From contig PAME01000018.1 of the NCBI GenBank assembly GCA_002707155.1, positions 124,001 to 188,000 on the forward strand: a DNA stretch of 64,000 nucleotides, read 5' to 3'. The translations under genes and the position numbers were made by a program. The notes under the pieces were generated by a model. The model worked only from the letters and a program-made list of their open reading frames with translations. It did not search any database and was not told the origin of the DNA. Within the stretch, counting starts at the first letter, position 1. The number at the start of each line of letters is the position of its first letter. Positions 19,348 through 28,169 of the stretch are shown here, piece after piece. Source of the stretch: Crocinitomicaceae bacterium (GTDB taxonomy: Bacteria; Bacteroidota; Bacteroidia; Flavobacteriales_G; Salibacteraceae).

Positions 19348-19953
19348 ATGCCAAAATTAGTTTGTGTCCGTCATGGGCAATCAGAGTGGAATCTTCAAAA
19401 TAAATTCACAGGTTGGGTTGATGTTGATTTAACCGAGAAAGGTGAAAAAGAAGCAATCAATGCTGGTGAAAAGCTGAAAGGATATCATTTTGATTTTGCT
19501 TTTTCATCTTTATTAAAAAGAGCAAACCGAACAATGGATTTTATTCTGAAAGGCATAGGGCAGTCGGATTTGCACGTAGAGCGTGATCAAAACCTCAATG
19601 AAAGAATGTACGGTGAATTGCAAGGAAAAAATAAAGCGGAAGTTTCTGCTGAATTTGGCGAAGAGCAAGTACACATTTGGAGAAGAAGTTATGATATTCC
19701 GCCTCCAGGTGGTGAAAGCTTAAAGGATACACGAGAACGAGTTATTCCTTATTATACGGAGCATATCGAGCCATTATTGAAGTCAGGAAAGGACATAATT
19801 GTTGTGGCGCACGGCAATAGTTTGCGCGCATTAGTAATGCATTTAGAACATTTAAGCCCTGAAGAAATTCTTAAAAAGGAGATTCCAACTGGAACACCTT
19901 ACATTTACGATTTAGACGGTGATTTGAAGGTCAATTCTGCCGAATTTATATAA
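19348..19953 (+). CDS. gpmA: 2,3-bisphosphoglycerate-dependent phosphoglycerate mutase
   Basis: 201 aa glycolytic enzyme interconverting 2- and 3-phosphoglycerate. The histidine-phosphatase signature is VRHGQSEWN (phospho-His9), with the partner His155 in VVAHGNSLR, the acid Glu85 in LNERMYGELQG, and the substrate loop GGESLKDTRERV. The C-terminal IPTGTPYIYDL matches dPGM. It is shorter than the ~250 aa proteobacterial enzyme, but this short form is usual in Bacteroidota. A TACTTTTG box lies about 30 bases upstream, and the gene is followed after 15 bases by the tandem HAD pair, so a three-gene operon is likely. Confidence 0.93.
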   Translation: MPKLVCVRHGQSEWNLQNKFTGWVDVDLTEKGEKEAINAGEKLKGYHFDFAFSSLLKRANRTMDFILKGIGQSDLHVERDQNLNERMYGELQGKNKAEVSAEFGEEQVHIWRRSYDIPPPGGESLKDTRERVIPYYTEHIEPLLKSGKDIIVVAHGNSLRALVMHLEHLSPEEILKKEIPTGTPYIYDLDGDLKVNSAEFI

Positions 19954-19968
19954 CTCTAAAGCTGAGGT

Positions 19969-20382
19969 TTGGTAATAGCGGTAGATTTTGATGGAACCAT
20001 TGTGGAGGATTGCTACCCAGAAATTGGAGAGCCTAAAATCTTTGCCTTTGAGACCTTGGTAGAAATTCAGAAAAATAATCATCAATTGATTCTGTGGACA
20101 ACTAGAACCGGTGAAAGACTGGAGGAAGCAGTAGCCTTTTGCAAAAAGAATGGTTTAGAGTTTTATGCGGTAAATGCCAGTTATCCCGAAGAAAAATTTG
20201 AAAATACCGCTAGCCGAAAAATCAACTGTGAAGTATTTGTTAGCGAAAAAAATATTGGAGGAATGCCGGGTTGGGGAGAGGCTTGGCAAGAAATAAAGGA
20301 AATGACCGGGCAAGGCATTGAGCAGGGAGTATCCTTTGGAAAACCGTCAGTAATTGAACGTATAATTTCTATTTTCAAATGA
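19969..20382 (+). CDS. HAD-like phosphatase paralog 1, with altered fourth motif
   Basis: 137 aa, BT0820-like HAD fold, started at a TTG (no ATG precedes the motif). HAD motif I is AVDFDGTIVED at residues 4-14; motif II is the ILWTTRTG region. It aligns along its length with the next gene (IAVDFDGTIVE, FYAVNASYPEE, NIGG), but where the paralog has the acidic motif DVFIDDRNVGG this one has EVFVSEKNIGG, replacing both Asp residues expected to bind Mg. It also has a ~25-residue tail. Reduced activity or a regulatory role is possible. It overlaps the paralog by 4 bases (ATGA), a translational-coupling geometry. Confidence 0.8.
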   Translation: MVIAVDFDGTIVEDCYPEIGEPKIFAFETLVEIQKNNHQLILWTTRTGERLEEAVAFCKKNGLEFYAVNASYPEEKFENTASRKINCEVFVSEKNIGGMPGWGEAWQEIKEMTGQGIEQGVSFGKPSVIERIISIFK

Positions 20383-20711
20383 GAATTGCTGTAGATTTTG
20401 ACGGAACTATTGTGGAGCATCAGTATCCACGGATTGGTCGTCCCATTCAAAATGCTGTAGAAGTACTTAAAAAACTCAATGCAGCTGGCCATACGCTTAT
20501 CATGTGGACCTATCGTCATGGCAGTACCTTGGAAGATGCCGTTCAATATTGCAAGTCTAATGGCGTTGATTTTTACGCCATAAATGCGAATGAGCCAGGC
20601 GAGCATTGGAAAGCTGGAAGCAGTAGGCTTGTAAATGCAGATGTTTTTATTGATGATAGAAATGTTGGTGGTCTTATGGACTGGAGCCAAGTTGAAAAAG
20701 AGTTGCTCTAA
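20379..20711 (+). CDS. HAD-like phosphatase paralog 2 (BT0820-like)
   Basis: 110 aa small HAD protein with motif I AVDFDGTIVEH (nucleophile Asp6, general acid Asp8), motif II IMWTYRHG, a Lys/Ser region AGSSRL and motif IV DVFIDDRNVGG, so the catalytic set looks complete. The cap domain is absent, as in other minimal HAD phosphatases that act on small phosphorylated compounds or on protein partners. It arose by tandem duplication with the preceding gene; the two share their motif order and phrases such as FYA(V/I)NA. The substrate is unknown. Confidence 0.88.
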   Translation: MRIAVDFDGTIVEHQYPRIGRPIQNAVEVLKKLNAAGHTLIMWTYRHGSTLEDAVQYCKSNGVDFYAINANEPGEHWKAGSSRLVNADVFIDDRNVGGLMDWSQVEKELL

Positions 20712-20731
20712 CCACCATTCATCAAAGTCAA

Positions 20732-20763
20732 TTGTATAGTTGGATACCCGATAGCTACATTTG
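20732..20763 (+). promoter_or_regulatory. Probable -33/-7 promoter of the VPS10/BNR gene
   Basis: TTG at 20732-20734, 21-base spacer, TACATTTG at 20756-20763, then a 19-base leader to the ATG at 20783. This is one of the clearest consensus promoters in the window. Confidence 0.5.
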
Positions 20764-20782
20764 AGCTGTTTAAAAAAATACT

Positions 20783-23700
20783 ATGAAAAAATTTTTATTG
20801 CTATTGTTAGTACTTCCGTTGCAGTTGTTCCTTTTTGGTCAAGAACCAATTATGGATTTGATGAAAGGAATGAAACCTCGCTTTATTGGACCGGCTGGAA
20901 TGAGCGGTCGAGTAACGAGTATTGATGTTCACCCAAATAATATAGATCACCTTCTAATTGGAACCGCATCGGGTGGTGTTTGGGAGTCAAAAAATGGGGG
21001 TATTTCCTTCAACCCTATATTTGACGAACAACCCATTCAATCTATTGGAGCAGTTGCTTTTGACCCAAGTAACCCCAGTGTTATTTGGGCCGGAACTGGA
21101 GAGGGAAACCCGAGAAATAGCCAAAGCAGTGGTATAGGCATTTTTAAATCAATTGACGGTGGAAAAAATTGGGAATTAGCGGGTTTAGAAAAAACTAAAA
21201 CAATACATCGAATTATAATAGATCCAAGGAATTCAGACATTGTTTATGCAGCTAGCCTTGGCTTGGCTTGGGGGCCAAATGAAGATAGGGGCGTTTTTAA
21301 GACCATTAATGGTGGTGAGACTTGGGAGAAAGTCCTTTTTGTGAACGATACGACGGGTTGCGCTGATTTAGTGGTAGACCCGTCCAATCCGAATAAGTTA
21401 ATTGCTGCTATGTGGCATTATCATCGAAAGCCTTGGACTTTTACCTCTGGCGGAAACGGGTCTGGTATTTATGTGAGTTACGATGGTGGAAAAAACTGGA
21501 AACAAAAAACAGAAAAAGAAGGTTTGCCTGCTGGAACGATTGGAAGGGTGGGACTTTCTTTTGCAAGCAATAAGCCTAACATTGTGTATGCCTTGGTAGA
21601 AGCGAAAAAGACGGGTTTATACAAAAGTGTTGATGGTGGCGAAAACTGGAAACTAGTTTCAACTAAGAATATTGGGAATCGCCCCTTTTATTATGCCGAT
21701 ATTTATGTGGATCCTACCAACGAAAACAGACTCTTCAATTTGTATTCAACGGTTACTAGGAGTGAAGATGGAGGTAAAACCTTTAGCGGAATTGCACCTT
21801 ATCATAAAGCCCATCCCGATCACCATGCTTTTTGGATAGAGCCCAAGCACGGCAAATTTATTATTGATGGTAATGATGGGGGATTGCTCATTTCTAGAAA
21901 TGGTGGTGACAATTGGCAATACGTTTCCAGCCTTCCTTTGGGACAGTTTTATCATATAAACCTCGATAATCAAATTCCTTATAATATTTATGGAGGATTG
22001 CAAGACAATGGCAGTTGGGTTGGCCCAGCTTATGTGTATGAACAAGGTGGAATTCGAAATCACCATTGGTCTGAAGTGCTTTTTGGGGATGGGTTTGATG
22101 TTATGCCTAATAAGGCAGATGCAAATAAATTGTTTGCGATGTATCAAGGAGGAACTTTAACCGAAGTGGATAAAAACACGGGCTACTCCAGTTTTATTCA
22201 ACCTCAAACGCAAGACTCTGTTCCTTTGCGATTTAGTTGGAATGCCGCATTGGCGCAGGACCCATTCAAAGATTGTGGAGTTTATTTTGGAAGCCAATAT
22301 GTGCATTATTCTAAGGATTGTGGAAAAAACTGGCAAGTACTGTCTCCTGATTTAACAACAAACGATACCATAAAACAAAAACAAGTGGAAAGTGGAGGTT
22401 TAACTATTGATGCTACAAAAGCTGAAAACCACACCACCATTTTAGCTATTGCGCCAAGCCCATTGGACAGTAACCTTATTTATGTAGGAACTGACGATGG
22501 AAATCTTCAGGCTACAATTGACGGCGGTAAATCTTGGAGCAACCTTAGCGCTAAATTGCCAGGGGCGCCTAAAAACGCTTGGATTCCGCAAATTGTATGT
22601 TCTGAGCAAATGACAGGAGAAGCCTTTGTAGTGGTTAATAATTACCGTCAAAACGATTGGAAACCCTATTTATACAAGACCATTGATTATGGAAAAACAT
22701 GGTCTCGAATTGCCAGTGAAAAAAATGTTCAGGGTTACTGCTTGAGTGTTGCTCAAGATCCTATAAACAGGAGTTTATTGTTCTTAGGAACTCAGCAGGG
22801 GTTATTTGTTAGCCTAAATGGCGGCAATACCTGGGATAAGTGGAACGATAAACTGCCTTCAATGCCCATTCGGGATATGAAAATTCATCCACGCGAGCAC
22901 GATTTGGTGTTAGGAACATTTGGAAGAGCCATTATTATTTTGGATGACATTTCTCCGTTGCGTGCTTTGGTAGAGAAAAAAGAAGCAATTCTAAACGATT
23001 CTTTGCTGATTTTTGGGCACAAAGAAGCCTATCAAACGCCATGGAAACAAGCTAAAGGAATTCGTTTTACTGGCGATAGTGAATTTAAAGGAGCCAATCG
23101 AAGAAGTAATTATACTGTTCGTTTGTGGGTATCTCCTAATATGTATAAAAAAGCAAGCGGAAAAGATGGTAAGAAGAAACCAGAAGCCGAGTTGTTTTTG
23201 AAAAATAATCTTGGCGATACAATCAATTACTCTCGCAGAAAAGTCGATAGTTTAATTACCAATTACACACCAATTAGTTTGCATGAGGAAGGACCAAATT
23301 GGTTGCGTAGAAATAAAAGAGACTTGAAAGGTAAACGTGCAATTATGCCTCCGGGTAAACCGCTTTTGGCGGGGAGTTATACTCTTGTTGCGGTTTTAGA
23401 TTCGGTATCGACAGAACATGTTTTTGTTGTGAAAGAACACCCTAATAACGGTAAAAGCAATGAGTATAGAATTGCACAAAGAGCAGCTTATGATGAGGTC
23501 ATGGATTTGGTAAAGCCTGTATTAAAGGATGTAGAGCGACTGCAAAACATGGAAGAGGTTATGAAAAAGGTGTCTTCGAATTTGAGTTTGCTGGACGATT
23601 CAGCCAAGAAGGATTTAACCAAATTGGGTAAAGGGGTTTCCGATACCTTAAATCAGTTGTTTGAACTGTATTTCTTAGCAAAAGACTTTGAAGGATACGA

Positions 23701-23929
23701 TCACGTTACGATTCGTATTTCAAATTTGTACAACAATGTACAAACCTATCTTAGAGCAGAGAATAGAGGAGAAAGTGCAAATTATGAACTGGCAAAAGCT
23801 AGATTATTAGTGGCTTGGGAAGATGCTCATAAAAAACAAGAGGCCTTTGAACGGGGAATTTGGTCGGAATATCAAGAGAAAGTATCGGAACAGCAGTTCG
23901 ACTTCTTCAAAGAGTTAAAAGAAGATTAA
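20783..23929 (+). CDS. Large secreted VPS10/BNR-repeat (beta-propeller) protein
   Basis: 1048 aa with a signal peptide (FLLLLLVLPLQLFLFGQ). At least eleven Asp-box-type repeats are visible (SIDGGKNW, TINGGETW, SYDGGKNW, SVDGGENW, SEDGGKTF, SRNGGDNW, SKDCGKNW, TIDGGKSW, TIDYGKTW, SLNGGNTW), marking propeller blades across residues ~40-730. This is the sortilin/VPS10-like family sometimes annotated as glycosyl hydrolase, although sialidase catalytic residues are not evident. The region after residue 750 is alpha-helical (EVMDLVKPVLKDVERLQNMEEVM). There is no T9SS sorting domain, so it is periplasmic or released. The 3' end overlaps the convergent AhpD-like gene by 4 bases. Confidence 0.87.
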   Translation: MKKFLLLLLVLPLQLFLFGQEPIMDLMKGMKPRFIGPAGMSGRVTSIDVHPNNIDHLLIGTASGGVWESKNGGISFNPIFDEQPIQSIGAVAFDPSNPSVIWAGTGEGNPRNSQSSGIGIFKSIDGGKNWELAGLEKTKTIHRIIIDPRNSDIVYAASLGLAWGPNEDRGVFKTINGGETWEKVLFVNDTTGCADLVVDPSNPNKLIAAMWHYHRKPWTFTSGGNGSGIYVSYDGGKNWKQKTEKEGLPAGTIGRVGLSFASNKPNIVYALVEAKKTGLYKSVDGGENWKLVSTKNIGNRPFYYADIYVDPTNENRLFNLYSTVTRSEDGGKTFSGIAPYHKAHPDHHAFWIEPKHGKFIIDGNDGGLLISRNGGDNWQYVSSLPLGQFYHINLDNQIPYNIYGGLQDNGSWVGPAYVYEQGGIRNHHWSEVLFGDGFDVMPNKADANKLFAMYQGGTLTEVDKNTGYSSFIQPQTQDSVPLRFSWNAALAQDPFKDCGVYFGSQYVHYSKDCGKNWQVLSPDLTTNDTIKQKQVESGGLTIDATKAENHTTILAIAPSPLDSNLIYVGTDDGNLQATIDGGKSWSNLSAKLPGAPKNAWIPQIVCSEQMTGEAFVVVNNYRQNDWKPYLYKTIDYGKTWSRIASEKNVQGYCLSVAQDPINRSLLFLGTQQGLFVSLNGGNTWDKWNDKLPSMPIRDMKIHPREHDLVLGTFGRAIIILDDISPLRALVEKKEAILNDSLLIFGHKEAYQTPWKQAKGIRFTGDSEFKGANRRSNYTVRLWVSPNMYKKASGKDGKKKPEAELFLKNNLGDTINYSRRKVDSLITNYTPISLHEEGPNWLRRNKRDLKGKRAIMPPGKPLLAGSYTLVAVLDSVSTEHVFVVKEHPNNGKSNEYRIAQRAAYDEVMDLVKPVLKDVERLQNMEEVMKKVSSNLSLLDDSAKKDLTKLGKGVSDTLNQLFELYFLAKDFEGYDHVTIRISNLYNNVQTYLRAENRGESANYELAKARLLVAWEDAHKKQEAFERGIWSEYQEKVSEQQFDFFKELKED

Positions 23930-24489
23930 TCGTATTGGTATCCACCTTTTTCTGTATCATCTCCATCGACACCTAAGCCTACAACCAAACGGTTTACAAA
24001 GTTGAAGTAAGAGATAATCAGGTGGGCATCCAAAACAGCTCTATCGTCTAATCCGCTGTCTTTTATGCGCCTTATCAATTCCTCTTTGCCATTAAAAGCC
24101 GGCTTTATGGTGAGTTGTTCGCTCAATAAACACAAGAGTAAATCTTGATCGGATAAACCGACCTTGGTATAGTCTCTTAGGAACATTCCCAAACGATTGT
24201 TGTCTTTCCAAAAGTGGTTGAGCGCCTCGCTATGGTGTTTTACACAATACATACACGAATTGCAAATACTTACCACTACGCCAATCATTTCTCGCTGCTC
24301 ACGTTTCAATGGCGATTTACCATACATGAGATGCACATACAAGTCCATATGGCGAATAATGCCCTCAGGGTCAAGACTTTGAAGTTTATGGACTTCAGCT
24401 AGTTTGCCACGAGTTTCAATTAAATGATCGTAAACTTCTTTGAGTTTTCCTTCAGCATTTTCGTAATCAATTGTTTCAATGTAAGCCAT
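23926..24489 (-). CDS. Peroxidase-related AhpD/CMD-family protein
   Basis: 187 aa helical protein with the AhpD-type active site SICNSCMYCVKHHSEAL (a CxxC followed by His, preceded by a conserved Glu region QREMIG). It fits the 'uncharacterised peroxidase-related enzyme' branch of the carboxymuconolactone decarboxylase superfamily. Such proteins reduce peroxides using the CxxC pair and are cytoplasmic. No signal peptide. A possible tiny ORF and the azurin gene lie upstream on the same strand, so a redox-related grouping is possible but not proven. Confidence 0.87.
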   Translation of the reverse strand: MAYIETIDYENAEGKLKEVYDHLIETRGKLAEVHKLQSLDPEGIIRHMDLYVHLMYGKSPLKREQREMIGVVVSICNSCMYCVKHHSEALNHFWKDNNRLGMFLRDYTKVGLSDQDLLLCLLSEQLTIKPAFNGKEELIRRIKDSGLDDRAVLDAHLIISYFNFVNRLVVGLGVDGDDTEKGGYQYD

Positions 24490-24519
24490 ATAAGAATTTC
24501 AGATTGGAAAAATAGTTAT

Positions 24520-24663
24520 TTATTTTTTGAAAGCGAAATGCAGTTTTACTGCTTTTTTGGATTGCAAAAGGCTTTCGGTAAGCAATGTTTCTTGCATAAG
24601 TGCGACTGATGCTTTAAATTTAGAGTAACAATCCTTCAGCATTTTAACCGATTTTGATAGCAT
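24520..24663 (-). CDS. Possible small ORF (47 aa) between azurin and the AhpD-like gene
   Basis: An ATG at 24661-24663 opens a 47-codon frame beginning MLSKSVKMLKDCYSKFKAS and ending KLHFAFKK at TAA 24520-24522. The product is basic, probably helical, with no signal peptide. It fills most of the gap between a terminator and the AhpD-like start and has an A/G-rich stretch before the ATG. No family is recognised; it may be chance. Confidence 0.35.
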   Translation of the reverse strand: MLSKSVKMLKDCYSKFKASVALMQETLLTESLLQSKKAVKLHFAFKK

Positions 24664-24688
24664 TTCTCTTTTATTAAAAGGCATAAAA

Positions 24689-24713
24689 AAAGGGGAGACA
24701 ATGTCTCCCCTTT
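24689..24713 (-). terminator. Terminator downstream of the azurin gene
   Basis: AAAGGGGAGACA and TGTCTCCCCTTT are perfect 12-base arms around a single A, so the working hairpin is a GC-rich stem with a small loop. On the minus strand it is followed by a T-run, 22 bases after the azurin stop. Confidence 0.8.
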
Positions 24714-24734
24714 AGAATTCTTAAACTTCCAGTA

Positions 24735-25259
24735 CTACTGTACTACAAATTTTCCACTCATCATTCCTACGTGACCTGGAAAAGAACAAATGAAATCGTA
24801 AGAACCTTTTGCAGGTGTATCGAATTCAATGGTTACTTCTTCACCACCACCAATGGTGTTCGTGTTTACAATTACATTTTCCATTTGATCTGGAGCAATG
24901 TAACCGGTTTCTTTTGCGCCGATAGAAGCTTCTGCAAACGCATTTTTATCGGTACCCTTTTTTAGCAACACCCAGTTATGCCCCATTGATTCTACAGGCA
25001 ATTCACCTACATTTTTCAATGTCAACTTTACCTTTTGTCCTTCATACACCTTCATTCTTTTGGTGTTGAATTTCATTTGATCGTTGCCTTCAATGGTAAG
25101 CTCTGCCACTTCAGGAATATCCGCTGACTTGGTCGTTTCTTCAGGTCCTGATTGCAATTGTACTTTTTTCGTTTCTGGTTGTTGTTCTCCTCCAGAACCA
25201 CCACCGCAACTCATTAAAACCAATCCTAATCCTCCTACTACTAATCCTAACTTTATCAT
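24735..25259 (-). CDS. Azurin-like cupredoxin lipoprotein
   Basis: 174 aa from the ATG at 25257-25259. A longer frame exists, but the internal start gives a proper lipoprotein signal (MIKLGLVVGGLGLVLMSCGGG, Cys18). After a Gly/Ser/Glu linker to about residue 45 comes a cupredoxin domain with a complete type-1 copper site: His94 (MGHNWVL), Cys158, His163 and Met167 (FICSFPGHVGMMSGKF). Azurins carry single electrons between periplasmic redox partners. The lipid anchor implies it works at a membrane surface, as in other Bacteroidota. Flanked by its own terminator on the left. Confidence 0.93.
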   Translation of the reverse strand: MIKLGLVVGGLGLVLMSCGGGSGGEQQPETKKVQLQSGPEETTKSADIPEVAELTIEGNDQMKFNTKRMKVYEGQKVKLTLKNVGELPVESMGHNWVLLKKGTDKNAFAEASIGAKETGYIAPDQMENVIVNTNTIGGGEEVTIEFDTPAKGSYDFICSFPGHVGMMSGKFVVQ

Positions 25260-25401
25260 AATTATTGTTTTTTCATTAAGACAACTATACATTCTAAAAG
25301 TTGATGAAAAGAAAAAGAAAACTAAAGGCAATTAAAACCAAGGGTCGAGATAGGCGATAGCCTCCAAAGAATATTAACTTTACATTTTTCAATATTATTC
25401 T

Positions 25402-27687
25402 ATGAAGTACTTCACTGTTATTGCAGCCATAGTTTTTTCGGCATGCGCTTACGGCCAGTTTTACGACCTGAACACCATTCAAGAAATCAAAATCACCTTT
25501 GCGCAATCCAATTGGGATGCGATTCTAGATGCTCAAAAAGCAGGGTCAGAAGATTACACCATGGCTGCAACGGTTGAGATTAACGGAACCGTTTTCGACA
25601 GCGTAGGGGTCAAGTACAAAGGGAATAGTACTTATCGGGCAACTCAAACCAAAAATCCTTTTCATATTGAATTGGATACTTATAAAGATCAAGATTACGA
25701 AGGCTACAAGGATATTAAGTTGAGCAATGTTGCCAACGATCCTTCCTTTGTAAGAGAAGTACTTTCTTACCAAATATTGAGACAATACATGGTCGCTCCT
25801 GAGTGCAATTATGCCAATGTTTATGTAAATGGAACGCTTATCGGTTTGTATTCTAACGCCGAAGCGATTTCTAAAACTTTTCTTAAAAATCGTTTTGACT
25901 CTAAAAACAACACCTTTGTAAAGTGCAACCCACCTGCAGGTGCTGGACCAGGGACTACCAGTTATCCAAACCTAACCTACTTGGGAACAGACAGTACAAA
26001 ATATTACGCATCGTATGAGATGAAATCTGATGGCGGTTGGGATGAATTGATTCATTTGACCGATACATTGAATAATAGCGTTGGAAGTTTGACGGATATT
26101 CTTGATGTCAATCGTGCTTTATGGATGTTGGCATTCAATAATGTACTGGTAAACTTAGACAGCTATTCAGGTGGTTTTGCTCAGAATTACTATCTGTATC
26201 GATCCGATTACAATCAGTTTTTGCCCATCGTTTGGGATTTGAACGAATCATTTGGACGATTTACTCAAACCGGATCTTCTTCGGTTAGCCTAAGAAGTAC
26301 TACTGACAAGCAACAAATGACGCATTTGTTGCATGAGAATGAGGCTAATTATCCATTGATTTCAAAGTTATTGGCAGATCCAACTTATAAACGCATGTAC
26401 ATTGCCCATTGTAAAACTATGTTGGAAGAGAATTTTGCAAATGGAAGCTACTTGGTAACTGGAGCTGCTTTACAGTCAACAATTGACGCAGCTGTTCAGG
26501 CTGATAACAACAAGTTTTTTACTTACGCAAATTTCACTGCTAACTTAAGAACAGATGTTTCTGGCGGCGGCGGTGGTCCCGGTGGTCGAAGCACTAATGG
26601 AATCGGAAATTTAATGGACGGAAGAGCAACTTACTTGTTGGCTCAATCAGACTTTACGGCTACATCGCCAACAATATCAACTCCTGCGTCTTCCAATGCT
26701 GCTCCCTCAATCAACAGCAGCTTTACAATCACAACTACTGTCAGCAATCAAACTTCAGTGTTGATTGGTTACCGATTTACTTCAAACAGTCCGTTTATGG
26801 TGGAAGCTATGTTTGACGACGGCGCTCATGGAGATGGAGCAGCTGGAGACGGTGTTTTTGGTTCGCAAATCACCATGCAAAGTTTGAAAATGGAATACTA
26901 CGTATATGCTGAAAATGCGAATGCAGGATTGTTTTCTCCAAGAAGAGCAGAGCATGAGTTTTATACACTTTCGCCAGCGGGGTTATTGGTTATAAACGAA
27001 GTAATGTCTTCTAATAAAACTACAATAGCTAGCGATGTAGGATCGTTTAGCGATTGGATTGAATTGTATAACGGCGGCTCATCGTCTATAGCATTGGGCG
27101 ATTACTATTTGAGCGATGATGAAGATGAGCCTACAAAATGGCAATTACCGGTTGCTAGTTTAGCTTCAAAAGGGTATCAAATGATATGGGCGAGTGGAGA
27201 TGTTACTCAAGGCGAGTGGCATTCAAATTTCAAGTTATCAAAAGACGGTGAAACTTTAGGATTATATTACTCAACGGGCGGAGATACATTAGAAGTTGAT
27301 GTTATCGATATTCCAGCTTTATCAAATGATCAATCCTATGGCCGCGAAAGTGATGGAGCAGCAACTTGGGTGAAGTTTGACGTTGGAACTCCAAACGACA
27401 CGAATAGAGTAGTTGTGTTAGACACCACCTCAATTGAACAACATTTATTAGAAGGCATTCAGTTTTTCCCGAATCCAGCAAACGATGTTTTGAATTACAA
27501 TTTAGGCTCAATGGATCAAGCGATTACCGTTGAGTTTATTGATGCAGTTGGAAGAACTTCGAAATCAGTATCGTTGGATGCAAACGAAGGGGCTATCGAT
27601 ATATCTGAGTTGAATACAGGTGTTTACTTTATTTCTTTTCAATCAGAGGCTGGATTCACAAGAATTGAAAAGCTGATTAAAGATTAG
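25402..27687 (+). CDS. CotH kinase-like protein with fused lamin-tail domain and type A T9SS sorting domain
   Basis: 761 aa, intact. Signal peptide (IAAIVFSACAYGQ); CotH domain at about residues 55-370 with VGVKYKGNSTYRATQTKNPFHIELD, YKDIKLSNVANDPSFVREVL, VYVNGTLIGLYSN and PIVWDLNESFGRF (putative metal/catalytic Asp-Asn pair). It is followed by a Gly-rich linker (SGGGGGPGGRS), a beta-sandwich region at about 430-530 with AMFDDGAHGDGAAGDGVFG, an LTD at about 533-650 (LLVINEVMSSNKT, SDWIELYNGG, YYLSDDEDEPTKW, NFKLSKDGETLGL), and a type A sorting domain at about 690-761 (IQFFPNPANDVL). CotH proteins phosphorylate secreted proteins; the LTD here matches the stand-alone LTD protein at 16844. Confidence 0.92.
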   Translation: MKYFTVIAAIVFSACAYGQFYDLNTIQEIKITFAQSNWDAILDAQKAGSEDYTMAATVEINGTVFDSVGVKYKGNSTYRATQTKNPFHIELDTYKDQDYEGYKDIKLSNVANDPSFVREVLSYQILRQYMVAPECNYANVYVNGTLIGLYSNAEAISKTFLKNRFDSKNNTFVKCNPPAGAGPGTTSYPNLTYLGTDSTKYYASYEMKSDGGWDELIHLTDTLNNSVGSLTDILDVNRALWMLAFNNVLVNLDSYSGGFAQNYYLYRSDYNQFLPIVWDLNESFGRFTQTGSSSVSLRSTTDKQQMTHLLHENEANYPLISKLLADPTYKRMYIAHCKTMLEENFANGSYLVTGAALQSTIDAAVQADNNKFFTYANFTANLRTDVSGGGGGPGGRSTNGIGNLMDGRATYLLAQSDFTATSPTISTPASSNAAPSINSSFTITTTVSNQTSVLIGYRFTSNSPFMVEAMFDDGAHGDGAAGDGVFGSQITMQSLKMEYYVYAENANAGLFSPRRAEHEFYTLSPAGLLVINEVMSSNKTTIASDVGSFSDWIELYNGGSSSIALGDYYLSDDEDEPTKWQLPVASLASKGYQMIWASGDVTQGEWHSNFKLSKDGETLGLYYSTGGDTLEVDVIDIPALSNDQSYGRESDGAATWVKFDVGTPNDTNRVVVLDTTSIEQHLLEGIQFFPNPANDVLNYNLGSMDQAITVEFIDAVGRTSKSVSLDANEGAIDISELNTGVYFISFQSEAGFTRIEKLIKD

Positions 27688-27880
27688 GGGGTTTTACCTT
27701 CTAGTCCCTTCGAGTGTAACGCCAAAGCGGGATGTATGGAGAAGTTTATTGTAATCGCAAAAAGGGCGTTTGTTTTGAGATTAATCTTCCTTAAACCACT
27801 GTAACTAGCAGTTTCTGTAGCGCTTCTCGAGCTTTGATACACCTGGCATAAGCAGGATTATCTAACTACTCCATTTTTCC

Positions 27881-28063
27881 TTAAGTTGGGGTGCTGTTTT
27901 TTTTAGACCAACCAAAATACAACAGTATCGCCCCTATCAAAATTCCTGGTAAACCGGTGACGACTTCTCCTTCAAAAGTTAAAATCAGTCCAGCCAAAAT
28001 GGTTATTCCGCCGAATCCAACAAATGCTTTTAAGGTATTGTCATTTGATTTTTTTGCTTTCAT
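27881..28063 (-). CDS. Small two-helix membrane protein
   Basis: 60 aa: a basic N-terminus (MKAKKSNDNTLKAF), two hydrophobic segments (about 14-29 and 36-50) joined by EGEVVTG, and a Lys-rich tail. A consensus -7 box (TACATTTG) upstream supports transcription. No family recognised. The 193 bases between the preceding CotH gene and this one show nothing I can name. Confidence 0.6.
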   Translation of the reverse strand: MKAKKSNDNTLKAFVGFGGITILAGLILTFEGEVVTGLPGILIGAILLYFGWSKKNSTPT

Positions 28064-28095
28064 TTTCTTCGTTTTCTATTTGAATAAACTACATA

Positions 28096-28103
28096 CAAAT
28101 GTA
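28096..28103 (-). promoter_or_regulatory. -7 promoter box (TACATTTG) of the small membrane protein
   Basis: Read on the minus strand, TACATTTG lies 32 bases before the ATG at 28063. Confidence 0.4.
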
Positions 28104-28169
28104 TCGATATTTTAAACCGTTGAAGGTTGCGTTGAGTGATAGTAATAGGTGGTTTTTAGTGTCTTGTTA

